Assembly (NCBI GenBank): GCA_028278025.1
Contig: JANQFE010000164.1
Location: 1 to 45,373 of the forward strand
Source of the DNA: Thermodesulfobacteriota bacterium
GTDB taxonomy: Bacteria; Desulfobacterota; WTBG01; CAIYCZ01; CAIRTM01
Direction of reading: 5' to 3'
Length of the DNA stretch: 45,373 bases
Of this stretch, positions 1 to 7,756 are shown in pieces (position 1 is the stretch's first letter; each line of letters begins with the position of its first letter). The translations under genes and the position numbers were made by a program. Under the pieces are notes generated by a model. That model was given only the letters and a program-made list of their open reading frames with translations. It did not search any database and was not told where the DNA came from.

Positions 1-113
1 TAAGCATTTCGAGTGTTTTTATTTGTTTGTAAATAAAAATTGTACTTATTTAGGGACTAGTGCCACTAAAAACTGTAAACGATGTTATGGTATTTGCCAC
101 ATATCGGTTATGG

Positions 114-132
114 AATGCAACCAAGTTGCATT
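114..132. promoter_or_regulatory. Perfect 8-3-8 palindrome, candidate operator
   Basis: The sequence AATGCAAC-CAA-GTTGCATT is a perfect inverted repeat with 8-base arms and a 3-base centre. It ends 54 bases upstream of the start of the membrane-protein gene at 187. Size and symmetry suit a dimeric repressor, and TGCAA/TTGCA half-sites occur in some Fur-superfamily operators. The identity of the regulator is inference. No regulator gene is adjacent inside the window. Confidence 0.5.
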
Positions 133-186
133 AAGCTGTTTTAGTTTTATTTTACCTCTTTTGTTGTAACACCCGATATCGCAAAG

Positions 187-780
187 ATGTTTAAGCATGT
201 TCTCACAGAATTAAAAGATCATTTCCCGTTTACTGTTTTTGGAGCAGGCACCGGGATAATCATCATGCTATGGTTTTATAATATTCCCGCCTCAATTTCC
301 TACAAAATCTATTATACCTTGCACCCCGCGCATGTACTGTTAAGTGCGCTTGTGACAGCATCTATGTATAGGCGTTACACAAAAGAAAAAAACAGCCTGT
401 GGCCTTTGCTGCTCATCGGATATTGCGGCTCTATAGGAATTGCCACCCTGAGTGATGCCGTAATTCCCTATATAGGTGAAATCATGCTGGGTCTGCCTCA
501 TGCAGAGGCCCATATTGGTTTTATTGAAGAGTGGTGGCTGGTAAATCCTCTAGCATTTTTAGGTATTGCAATCGCCTATTTCAAACCTACAACCACGTTT
601 CCTCACGCCGGGCATGTGCTCTTAAGTACCTGGGCGTCCCTGTTTCATATCATCATGGCTACCGGAGATACACTTTCATGGTTTTCCTATGGTATACTAT
701 TTTGTTTCTTATTCATTTCAGTCTGGCTGCCCTGCTGTGTGAGCGACATTGTTTTTCCACTTTTGTTTGTAAAAAAATGA
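187..780 (+). CDS. Multi-pass inner-membrane protein of unknown function
   Basis: This 197-residue protein is strongly hydrophobic, with about five predicted membrane segments (near residues 15-32, 44-62, 72-92, 118-134 and 140-190). I do not recognise the family with confidence. Histidine and acidic residues lie within or next to hydrophobic stretches: HPAH near residue 46, a conserved-looking patch LPHAEAHIGFIEEWW near residue 105, and PHAGH near residue 140. This pattern is common in metal-ion transporters, so a metal-related role is possible but is inference. It stands alone, with a perfect palindrome at 114-132 upstream and a hairpin immediately downstream. The start is the first ATG and has only a weak ribosome-binding site (GCAAAG). 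The stop is TGA. Confidence 0.7.
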   Translation: MFKHVLTELKDHFPFTVFGAGTGIIIMLWFYNIPASISYKIYYTLHPAHVLLSALVTASMYRRYTKEKNSLWPLLLIGYCGSIGIATLSDAVIPYIGEIMLGLPHAEAHIGFIEEWWLVNPLAFLGIAIAYFKPTTTFPHAGHVLLSTWASLFHIIMATGDTLSWFSYGILFCFLFISVWLPCCVSDIVFPLLFVKK

Positions 781-784
781 TACT

Positions 785-805
785 CCCCGCAGCAGAGCTG
801 CGGGG
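785..805 (+). terminator. GC-rich hairpin after the first gene (terminator or REP-like)
   Basis: CCCCGCAGC-AGA-GCTGCGGGG is a perfect 9-bp stem with a 3-base loop, beginning 5 bases after the stop of the preceding gene. The T-run that follows is poor, so this could be a weak intrinsic terminator or a member of a dispersed REP-like palindrome family. The window alone does not decide. Confidence 0.5.
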
Positions 806-906
806 TATCTCGGTATTTAATGTTGATTTATTTAGAGGGTTTTCATGAAGACAACAAACAGATTACGCAATGATTTTAATTAGATTGACAAAACAATATT
901 TTTTTT

Positions 907-1199
907 AAAGGACTGGCCGACCTGTATGTTAATCTAAAACACATCGACCACAGATATTTCGTCCGATCTGTTCCAGCAAATGCCCATGACACCATCTTGT
1001 GCAGACAGCTTGCCCAAAATGCGTGCACGCCGGCATGGCGGGAAAAACAGGCATGATCGTGGGCCGCTGGAATGGTCAGTTTACCCACGTGCCAATATCC
1101 CTGGCAACGTCCCAGAGAAAGGTGCTCTCCCCCGAAGATCCCCTCTGGCTCTCAGTCCTTGAGGCTACCGGCCAGCCGATCAGGCTGCAGAACAGCTAA
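907..1199 (+). pseudogene. 3' remnant of 6-phosphofructokinase, frameshifted
   Basis: Two adjacent frames together encode about 97 residues resembling the C-terminal end of the long ATP-type 6-phosphofructokinases. The frame from 907 reads DLYVNLKHID, then [21 protein letters not shown] one-base deletion near 1021-1023 then shifts to the frame reading [27 protein letters not shown] and [12 protein letters not shown], which ends at TAA 1197-1199. The motifs [18 protein letters not shown] and HVPI..A are characteristic of this enzyme family. The N-terminal catalytic two thirds are absent and there is no start codon, so it is a dead fragment. The glycolytic assignment rests on motif recall and is fairly strong. 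Confidence 0.75.
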
Positions 1200-1219
1200 A
1201 GGCCGGTAATGATTTCTTA

Positions 1220-1248
1220 TTGACAAAAAAGCCTTTTTTTGCTAATTA
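1220..1248 (+). promoter_or_regulatory. Candidate sigma-70 promoter for the metal-efflux operon
   Basis: A perfect -35 box TTGACA lies at 1220-1225. The -10-like hexamer TAATTA at 1243-1248 follows after 17 bases but is a poor match. It lies about 35 bases upstream of the first gene of the efflux operon. Confidence 0.3.
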
Positions 1249-1281
1249 TTAATCTAATAAAACTACTTGTTTTTTTATACT

Positions 1282-1728
1282 ATGCTAAAAAATCTTCTAA
1301 CTATCAACATAATCTCTCTGCTTGTGCTTCACTTAATCACAGCACATGCGTTTTGGAGAGATCAGCATGTTTGTTTTGGCGAGCAGAGTACAATCCATAT
1401 CTGCTCTTCGGACAATAAGGATTGCTGTCACTCTCTGTCACACAAGTGCCCAGCACAAGATGCCCGCACAGATTCTGAACAACAGCTCTTGGGCTATCAC
1501 AACTGCCATGACGTAGATTTTGCCTCCCTGTGTGACGACGGATCATTATTGATTAAGGGCAATAGGAGCATGCGGCAGAACCCGCGTGTTATTCACGGTG
1601 TCAGCACATCCGCATCTAACAGCACATCCCCTCTGTCGTATCGTTTTGCGAACGCCAGGCATTGGTTTTCTCACCCACCCTTATCTACATCTCTTTTTTC
1701 TTTCAGTACGGTATCTCTTCAAATCTGA
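1282..1728 (+). CDS. Small secreted Cys/His-rich protein heading a metal-efflux operon (CzcI-like)
   Basis: From the ATG at 1282 this encodes 148 residues. A TTG at 1267 is in frame but would place five extra residues before an already good signal peptide. A hydrophobic N-terminus (residues 5-20) ends at a plausible signal-peptidase site, AHA. The mature part is rich in cysteine and histidine, including HVCFGEQ, HICSSDNKDCCHSLSHKC and HNCHD near residues 30-90. Small periplasmic Cys/His-rich proteins of this sort (CzcI, for example) often precede CzcCBA-type efflux genes and are thought to bind or sense metal. No sequence family is recognised with certainty, so the role comes from composition and position. 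Confidence 0.6.
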   Translation: MLKNLLTINIISLLVLHLITAHAFWRDQHVCFGEQSTIHICSSDNKDCCHSLSHKCPAQDARTDSEQQLLGYHNCHDVDFASLCDDGSLLIKGNRSMRQNPRVIHGVSTSASNSTSPLSYRFANARHWFSHPPLSTSLFSFSTVSLQI

Positions 1729-1783
1729 TAATCTTTCTTACTAAAATATAATCCCATATATCTCTACCGCAACTTTGATAGTC

Positions 1784-1864
1784 AGGCCTAGTGCCTTCTA
1801 TGGGTATGGGTAGAGAGAAGACCTATAAATCATTTCACACAGCGTAGGTTAAAATAGGCCTAGT
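1784..1864 (+). promoter_or_regulatory. Repeated AGGCCTAGT motif upstream of the efflux genes
   Basis: The 9-mer AGGCCTAGT occurs at 1784-1792 and again at 1856-1864, just upstream of the ribosome-binding site of the TolC-like gene. It contains the palindrome AGGCCT. It could be a paired operator or chance, and no promoter boxes are clear between the copies. Confidence 0.25.
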
Positions 1865-1901
1865 TAGGCTGTCCGTCCTTAAATAAATTAGGAGGTAGCA
1901 C

Positions 1902-3182
1902 ATGAATCATGGAAAAACAATCATTCTATCATTGATAGTAATACTCATGACCGTTCCGTTTGCACATGCAGCGGAGGAAGACAGGCAACCGTGTACGTTG
2001 CTTACGCTGGAACAGGCGATAGATCTCGCGGTGACAAAAAATCCAGCCTTAAAAGCCTTAACGTATGAAAACGCAATGGCTGAGGCTAGGGGACACCAGA
2101 ACACTCGCCTGCCGAACCCTGAACTGTCGGTCGAAGTAGAGGACTTTGGCGGCACTGGCGAATTAAAGGAGTCGGATGCCCTTGAAACAACCATTGTTCT
2201 TAGTCAAGTGTTTCAACTGGGAGGCAAACGGAAAAAACAGCATGATTTGTCAACAATAGAACAGGATCTCGTCACCTGGGACATTCAAACCCAAAAAATG
2301 GACCTTATCACTGAAGTGCGAAAGGCTTTTATTGAGGTCCTTGGCGCCCAAGAACTGGTAAGCTTGAGTCGCGAACTCATCAGTCTGGAGGAAAAGGTAT
2401 ACCGTTCGGTAGACCACAGAGTGAGGGCCGGCAAAGTATCTCCTTTGGAAGAGATCAAAGCAGAGGCAAGTCTCGCAGCCAGTAAAATCGATCTCAAACG
2501 TGCTGAAAGAACATTACTGACAACAAAAAAGCAGCTGGCCGCTCTATGGGGTGAACAGTCGCTTTCATTTGATGCAGTTGAGGGAGAGTTGGGATCTTTA
2601 CGTGAACTGCCTCCTTTTGAAACCCTTTCGGTTGCATTAATGAAAAATCCCGATATGGCACGCTGGTCAAATGAACTGGACCGCCGGCGTGCTGCAGTAT
2701 CTCTTGAAAAGGCAAACAGGTTCCCGGATATTGAGATTGGCGCCGGTTGGCGCGATTTTAATGAGTCTGACGATCATGCGTTCCTTGTTGGTCTAACACT
2801 GCCGCTCCAGTTGTTTGACAGAAACCAGGGTAACCTTCGGGAAGCCTTGCAGGGGCTGGCACAGGCAGAGCAGGAGAAGCTGGCACATGAAATCTCTATA
2901 CGCACACAACTGGCCAGCATCTATGACGAAACGACGATTACCCTGGATGAGGCAACGGCCCTTATGCATGACATAGTTCCAGCAATGGAAAAGGTCTTTG
3001 TCTCCCAGCAAGAGGGTTATCGTCTGGGCAAGTTCAGCTATCTGACGGTCCTTGATGCCCAGCGTTCATTTTTTGAGAGCAGGCGCAAGCTTTTAGAGGC
3101 ACTTATAAGCTATCAACAAAGCCTTGCCGATCTTGATCGTCTTGTTGGAGCGCCTGTTAATCAAGATAACCATAGTATGTAA
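1902..3182 (+). CDS. TolC/CzcC-family outer-membrane factor of a metal efflux system
   Basis: The 426-residue protein has a cleavable signal peptide (residues 1-23, ending HAA) and the outer-membrane efflux protein architecture: two repeats of long amphipathic helices alternating with short barrel strands. Recognisable pieces are LTLEQAIDLAVTKNPAL at the mature start, LPNPELSVEVEDFGG near residue 70 and GAGWRDF..D.AFLVGLTLPL near residue 285, typical of the CzcC/CusC branch. It forms the outer-membrane channel of a tripartite RND pump and docks with the adaptor encoded 18 bases downstream. A strong Shine-Dalgarno AGGAGGT precedes the ATG. Length is normal for the family. Confidence 0.9.
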   Translation: MNHGKTIILSLIVILMTVPFAHAAEEDRQPCTLLTLEQAIDLAVTKNPALKALTYENAMAEARGHQNTRLPNPELSVEVEDFGGTGELKESDALETTIVLSQVFQLGGKRKKQHDLSTIEQDLVTWDIQTQKMDLITEVRKAFIEVLGAQELVSLSRELISLEEKVYRSVDHRVRAGKVSPLEEIKAEASLAASKIDLKRAERTLLTTKKQLAALWGEQSLSFDAVEGELGSLRELPPFETLSVALMKNPDMARWSNELDRRRAAVSLEKANRFPDIEIGAGWRDFNESDDHAFLVGLTLPLQLFDRNQGNLREALQGLAQAEQEKLAHEISIRTQLASIYDETTITLDEATALMHDIVPAMEKVFVSQQEGYRLGKFSYLTVLDAQRSFFESRRKLLEALISYQQSLADLDRLVGAPVNQDNHSM

Positions 3183-3200
3183 TTACATGGAGGTTGAAAT

Positions 3201-4616
3201 ATGCATTCACAATCAAAAAAAACAGTTATTGTATTCGGATTCTTTTTGTTTTTATTACTACGTACGTTATGTGCCTGTTCCCAACAGACAGAACCGGATC
3301 AGAACCCTTTGGGTTCAGCAGTAAGTCACCAGAATGTTTCTGATGACAGTGAGCATGACCACAGCGACCACGCTGATCACGACAGCCATTCGGAGCCGGA
3401 ACACGATGACCATAAAGATGTTCACGCCGAAGAGGAGCTTGACCACAGCGATCACGCTGATCACGACAGCCATTCGGAGCCGGAACACGATGACCACAAA
3501 GATGTTCACGCCGAAGAGGAGCTTGACCACAGTGACCACGCTGACGAAGACACTATTATAAAGCTCAGCCAAGAGGAGCTTGACACAATAGATATCACGA
3601 CCGGCTCAGCAGGACCCGGCAGACTCAAGACGGACATTCATCTCCAGGGAGAAATCAGGTTAAATGCCGACCGGACCGCCCGAATCACGCCAAAGGTCCC
3701 CGGGGTGGCTCGAGAAGTCCTTAAGGTCCTCGGGGATTCGGTTTCAACGGGTGAACCCCTTGCCGTTCTTGAAAGCAAGGAGCTGGCCGAGGCGCGGGCG
3801 TCTTTTCATGCCGCCTTAGAGCGCCTGGGACTTGCCCGCACAAACCATACCCGGGAAAAGAAACTGTGGCAGCAAAAAATTTCTTCGGAGCAGGAATACC
3901 TGGATGCGGAGCAGGCCTTGGCTGAAGCCCGTATTGAGCTGCATACGGCCGAAGAAAGATTGATAGCGCTTGGCTTTTCCCAGGAATACCTGAGAAAACT
4001 ACCCCACGATCCAGATGAAGCTCTTGCAGAATATAATCTTGTTGCTCCTTTTGACGGATCGGTTATCGAGAAAAACATAACCCTGGGTGAGGTCCTTGCT
4101 GATGATACAATTGCTTTTGTAATCGCCGATCTCAGCACGGTATGGGTCGATCTGAGTGTTTACCAAAAGGATTTGCCGTATATAAAAAAAGGTCAGAAGG
4201 TTATTATATCCGCAGGAACGGGATTGCCTGATACAATCGGTACAATACACTATGTCGGCCCAATTTTAGAAGACAAAACACGCAAGACTCTCGCCCGCGT
4301 TATCCTGGCGAATAATGATGGACTCTGGCGTCCAGGGCTGTTTGTAACCGCCCGCATTAGTGACGAAGCAGATACCGTCAGCATTCTCATCCCCAAGGAG
4401 ACCATTCATACTATAGAGGGTGCCAACTGTGTGTTTGTGAAGGACTCAGATGGGTTTAGACCACAACGTGTTAGCGTAGGCCGTGTTGACAGAAAAAATG
4501 CCGAGATCCTGTCGGGATTACGTGCAGGACAAAGATTTGTCATTAACGGGTCCTTTGATCTCAAGGCAAAATTAGTCACCAGTTCACTGGATAGCCACGC
4601 AGGTCATGGCCATTAG
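3201..4616 (+). CDS. RND efflux periplasmic adaptor, lipoprotein with duplicated His-rich N-terminus
   Basis: This 471-residue CusB/CzcB-type membrane-fusion protein begins with a lipoprotein signal peptide, lipobox LCAC with the lipidated cysteine at residue 26. Residues about 52-115 are a His/Asp/Glu-rich segment made of two nearly identical 28-residue repeats plus a third partial copy, probably a metal-binding region. The HlyD-type core follows: a barrel-sandwich half (RITPKVPGVAREVLKVLGDSV, near residue 155), a helical hairpin (about 195-260), the second half (LVAPFDGSVIEKNITLGEVL, near residue 278) and beta-barrel domains. The protein ends in DSHAGHGH, another His cluster. It links the pump encoded next to the outer-membrane channel encoded before it. 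Confidence 0.92.
   Translation: MHSQSKKTVIVFGFFLFLLLRTLCACSQQTEPDQNPLGSAVSHQNVSDDSEHDHSDHADHDSHSEPEHDDHKDVHAEEELDHSDHADHDSHSEPEHDDHKDVHAEEELDHSDHADEDTIIKLSQEELDTIDITTGSAGPGRLKTDIHLQGEIRLNADRTARITPKVPGVAREVLKVLGDSVSTGEPLAVLESKELAEARASFHAALERLGLARTNHTREKKLWQQKISSEQEYLDAEQALAEARIELHTAEERLIALGFSQEYLRKLPHDPDEALAEYNLVAPFDGSVIEKNITLGEVLADDTIAFVIADLSTVWVDLSVYQKDLPYIKKGQKVIISAGTGLPDTIGTIHYVGPILEDKTRKTLARVILANNDGLWRPGLFVTARISDEADTVSILIPKETIHTIEGANCVFVKDSDGFRPQRVSVGRVDRKNAEILSGLRAGQRFVINGSFDLKAKLVTSSLDSHAGHGH
3357..3524 (+). repeat. 84-bp tandem duplication encoding a His-rich repeat
   Basis: Two nearly identical 84-bp units (3357-3440 and 3441-3524) are followed by a partial third unit from 3525. Each encodes 28 residues starting DHSDHADHDSHSEPEHDDHK. 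The copies differ at only a few third positions, which suggests a recent in-frame duplication. Confidence 0.9.
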
Positions 4617-4630
4617 GAGGATGAACAGTT

Positions 4631-7600
4631 ATGCACAACAAAATTGTAGATATTTCTTTAAGATATCGTTTTCTGATACTGATTGGTGTGATTGCCGTTG
4701 TTTTTTTTGGGGGGGTCCAGTATACCCAGTTGCCCGTTGACGCCTTTCCTGACATTTCACCTATAATGGTTCCTGTTTTTGTTGAAGCAGACGGGATGGC
4801 CCCGGAAGAGATTGAACGGTTGATCACCTTCCCTATAGAATCGGCAATGAACGGCTTGCCCGGCGTTACCCAGATTAAATCTACCTCGGCATTTGGCATG
4901 GCTGTTGTCTATGTCTATTTTACAGATGATACAGATATCTATTTTGCGAGACAGATTGTCGCTGAACGCCTTGCGGACGCCGCCGCCGCCCTTCCTGATA
5001 TGGAGGAGCCCCCTACACTTGGACCTATATCAACCGGGCTCGGCCAGATCTTTATTTATTATTTAACCCTGGAAGAAGGCACAGACACCGAGGGGAAAGA
5101 CCCGAATACATACCTACGGGAGATAAATGACTGGATTGTTAAATATCAGCTGCAGACGGTACCGGGCGTTACAGAGATACTGTCTATCGGCGGACACGTT
5201 CTGCAATATCAGCTTCGCATAGATCCCAATAAGCTCAGACAATATGAGGTTTCATTGCAGGCCGTGGTAGATGCAGTTAAGGAAAACAATCGCAATGCTG
5301 GTGGACAGTTTCTCGTAGTGGGCCACGAGGAGTATCTGGTTCGTGGAATTGGTCTTGTCCAAACACTGGATCATATTCGAAATATTCACATAAAGGCCAT
5401 TGATGGTATTCCTATCAAAATCAGTGATATTGCTGAAGTGGAGTACGGCAAAGAAATTCGCAGGGGTGTTGTCACACTCAATGGCAAGCAGGAAGTCGTT
5501 TCAGGGATGGTTCTGAAACTGTTTGGAGAAAACACATCAAAAGTTATAGAAAAATTGTATGAAAAAGTCCCAGAGGTTCAGGCTTCACTTCCCAAGGGGG
5601 TGAATCTGGTTCCATATTACGAACAGGCTGAACTTGTAGAAAACGCTACCTGGACCGTTAAAAAGGCCCTTATCATTGGAGCACTATTGGTCATTATTAC
5701 CCTTACCTGCTTTCTCGGGAATTTTCGCAGCGCCTTTATCGTGGCATTGGCACTGCCTATTTGTGCTTTAATATCCATAATCTGCATGCGGACAGCAGGG
5801 TTTTCTGCAAACCTGATGTCCCTTGGCGGTATTGCAATTGGCATTGGAATGTTGGGAGACGGCGCTATTGTCATGGTTGAAAATGTTTTTCGGCACCTGA
5901 ATTACGAAGGCGGCAAAGGCATCCGCAGCAATACCGAAATTATTTTGGAGGCCGCAAAAGAAGTTAGCCGGCCAATTATCTTTTCAATTATAATAATCAT
6001 CATTGTCTTCCTTCCCATTTTTACCTTACAAGGCACTGAGGGAATAATGTTTTCACCCATGGCCTTTACCATCTCTTTCGCTTTGCTTGGTTCAATTGTT
6101 TTTGCTGTCGTTGTAGCACCCGTTCTTTGTACCTATTTATTAAAAGGCGGCCAGCATCGTGAATTTATCCTACTGACAAAACTTAAAGCCCTGTATCGGC
6201 CTCTTGTGACACAGGCTATCAAGAAAAGAAAAAGCGTTTTGCTTGTAGCTTTGTGTATTTTCATTGCCAGTCTAGTTGCCGTACCGTTTCTTGGAACAGA
6301 GTTCATTCCGACCCTTGAAGAGGGCTCAATTCTGATCGGCGTGACAATGGCACCTTCTATCTCCCTGGAGAAAGCAACCGAGACTGTCACAAAAATGGAG
6401 CGCAGAATTTTGGCTTTTTCTGAAGTTGAAGAAATTGTCAGTCGTATTGGAAGGCCGGAGGCTGGCAGCCATCCACATCCAGTGAATTATGCCGAAGTAC
6501 ATATTGAGCTCAAACCCGAAGACACATGGAACAACGGCCGCGACAAAAAAGACTTGATAGAGGTTTTAAACCATGCGCTCTCTTCTTTTCCCGGTGCCCA
6601 GCTCAATTTTACTCAGCCGATTCAGAATGCTTTTGATGAGCTTCTTTCAGGTATCAAGGCCCAACTGGCAATCAAGGTTTTTGGTGAGGACTTGACAATC
6701 CTCAGAGAAAAGGCCCAGGAGATTCACAACAGCATTGATAATATAGCCGGTCTGGTAGATCTTTCCGTTGAACAGAGTTTCGGGCAACCCCAATATCAGG
6801 TTATTGTTGATCGTGAGGCATGTGCACGTTATGGGATTAATGCAAATCAGATTCTGGAATTGGTGGAGCTTGCCATAGGGGGTGCCAATATTGATTATAT
6901 CTACCTCAACACACGTCGGTTCGGCATTCATGTTCGATACCAAGAACAGTTTCGTCATGATCCCGCTGTAATCAGAAATCTTCTCGTCGAGACCCAAGAC
7001 GGTGTCCAAATACCGCTTCAACAGGTTGCTGAAGTAAAACAGGTAATTGGACCGATTCAAATCAATCGTGAAAAGAATCAGCGTCGATGGGTTATTCAGG
7101 GCAATATTCGTCACAGAGATCTCGGCAGCGTTGTTAACGACATAAAAAAGCGTATTGATGAAAAAATTGATCTGCCGTCTGGCTATTATATCGAATTTGG
7201 CGGACAGTTTGAAAATCAGGAAAGGGCGATGACACGGCTTTCTATAATTGTTCCAGTTGTTATTGTGCTGGTGTTTTTCATGCTGGGCCTGACGTTTGGG
7301 TCGATTCATCATGCACTCTTGATCATCATCAATGTACCGCTTGCGCTGATAGGCGGGATAATAGGACTTTTTATGACAGGCGAGTATCTTTCGGTACCGG
7401 CGGCTGTTGGTTTTATTGCCCTGTTTGGCATAGCCGTACAAAACGGTGTTGTTCTGGTCAGTTATATCAAAGAACTACATTTAAGCGGTTTGCCTCTACA
7501 GGAAGCGGTCATAAATGGGTCTCTCATGCGGTTGCGCCCGGTGCTTATGACTGCCGTTACGACTGTGCTGGGCTTGCTGCCGCTGCTTTTTTCAACCGGG

Positions 7601-7756
7601 ATAGGTGCCGAAGTGCAAAGACCTTTGGCTATAGTGGTTGTCAGCGGATTGACAACATCTACGGCCTTGACGCTTTTTGTTATTCCTGCACTTTATGAAT
7701 GGTTTGAGCAGCATGGCAAAAATTTTGAAAACAGATTTTACAGGAAGGAAGCGTAA
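4631..7756 (+). CDS. Heavy-metal efflux RND pump (CusA/CzcA family)
   Basis: The 1041-residue inner-membrane proton/metal antiporter has the expected length and two-fold RND topology: TM1 at residues about 12-30, a large periplasmic domain, TM2-6 around 340-480, TM7 near 533, a second periplasmic domain, and TM8-12 from about 875. The TM4 signature reads GMLGDGAIVMVEN with Asp410 and Glu417, spaced like Asp408 and Glu415 of CzcA. The acidic residue equivalent to CzcA Asp402 is missing. The loop FTQPIQNAFDELLSGIKAQLAIKVFGED resembles CzcA more than CusA, whereas the TM4 pattern is not the classical Zn/Co/Cd type. Substrate is therefore uncertain. It follows the adaptor gene by 14 bases with a Shine-Dalgarno AGGAGG. 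Confidence 0.93.
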   Translation: MHNKIVDISLRYRFLILIGVIAVVFFGGVQYTQLPVDAFPDISPIMVPVFVEADGMAPEEIERLITFPIESAMNGLPGVTQIKSTSAFGMAVVYVYFTDDTDIYFARQIVAERLADAAAALPDMEEPPTLGPISTGLGQIFIYYLTLEEGTDTEGKDPNTYLREINDWIVKYQLQTVPGVTEILSIGGHVLQYQLRIDPNKLRQYEVSLQAVVDAVKENNRNAGGQFLVVGHEEYLVRGIGLVQTLDHIRNIHIKAIDGIPIKISDIAEVEYGKEIRRGVVTLNGKQEVVSGMVLKLFGENTSKVIEKLYEKVPEVQASLPKGVNLVPYYEQAELVENATWTVKKALIIGALLVIITLTCFLGNFRSAFIVALALPICALISIICMRTAGFSANLMSLGGIAIGIGMLGDGAIVMVENVFRHLNYEGGKGIRSNTEIILEAAKEVSRPIIFSIIIIIIVFLPIFTLQGTEGIMFSPMAFTISFALLGSIVFAVVVAPVLCTYLLKGGQHREFILLTKLKALYRPLVTQAIKKRKSVLLVALCIFIASLVAVPFLGTEFIPTLEEGSILIGVTMAPSISLEKATETVTKMERRILAFSEVEEIVSRIGRPEAGSHPHPVNYAEVHIELKPEDTWNNGRDKKDLIEVLNHALSSFPGAQLNFTQPIQNAFDELLSGIKAQLAIKVFGEDLTILREKAQEIHNSIDNIAGLVDLSVEQSFGQPQYQVIVDREACARYGINANQILELVELAIGGANIDYIYLNTRRFGIHVRYQEQFRHDPAVIRNLLVETQDGVQIPLQQVAEVKQVIGPIQINREKNQRRWVIQGNIRHRDLGSVVNDIKKRIDEKIDLPSGYYIEFGGQFENQERAMTRLSIIVPVVIVLVFFMLGLTFGSIHHALLIIINVPLALIGGIIGLFMTGEYLSVPAAVGFIALFGIAVQNGVVLVSYIKELHLSGLPLQEAVINGSLMRLRPVLMTAVTTVLGLLPLLFSTGIGAEVQRPLAIVVVSGLTTSTALTLFVIPALYEWFEQHGKNFENRFYRKEA

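Noticed and set aside
3357..3524. Tandem repeat considered as a CRISPR or minisatellite
   Set aside because: The units are directly adjacent without spacers and keep the reading frame of the adaptor protein.
6647..7441. 264-codon open frame on the minus strand
   Set aside because: It lies wholly inside the RND pump gene, has no ribosome-binding site or recognisable motif, and its composition mirrors the sense frame.
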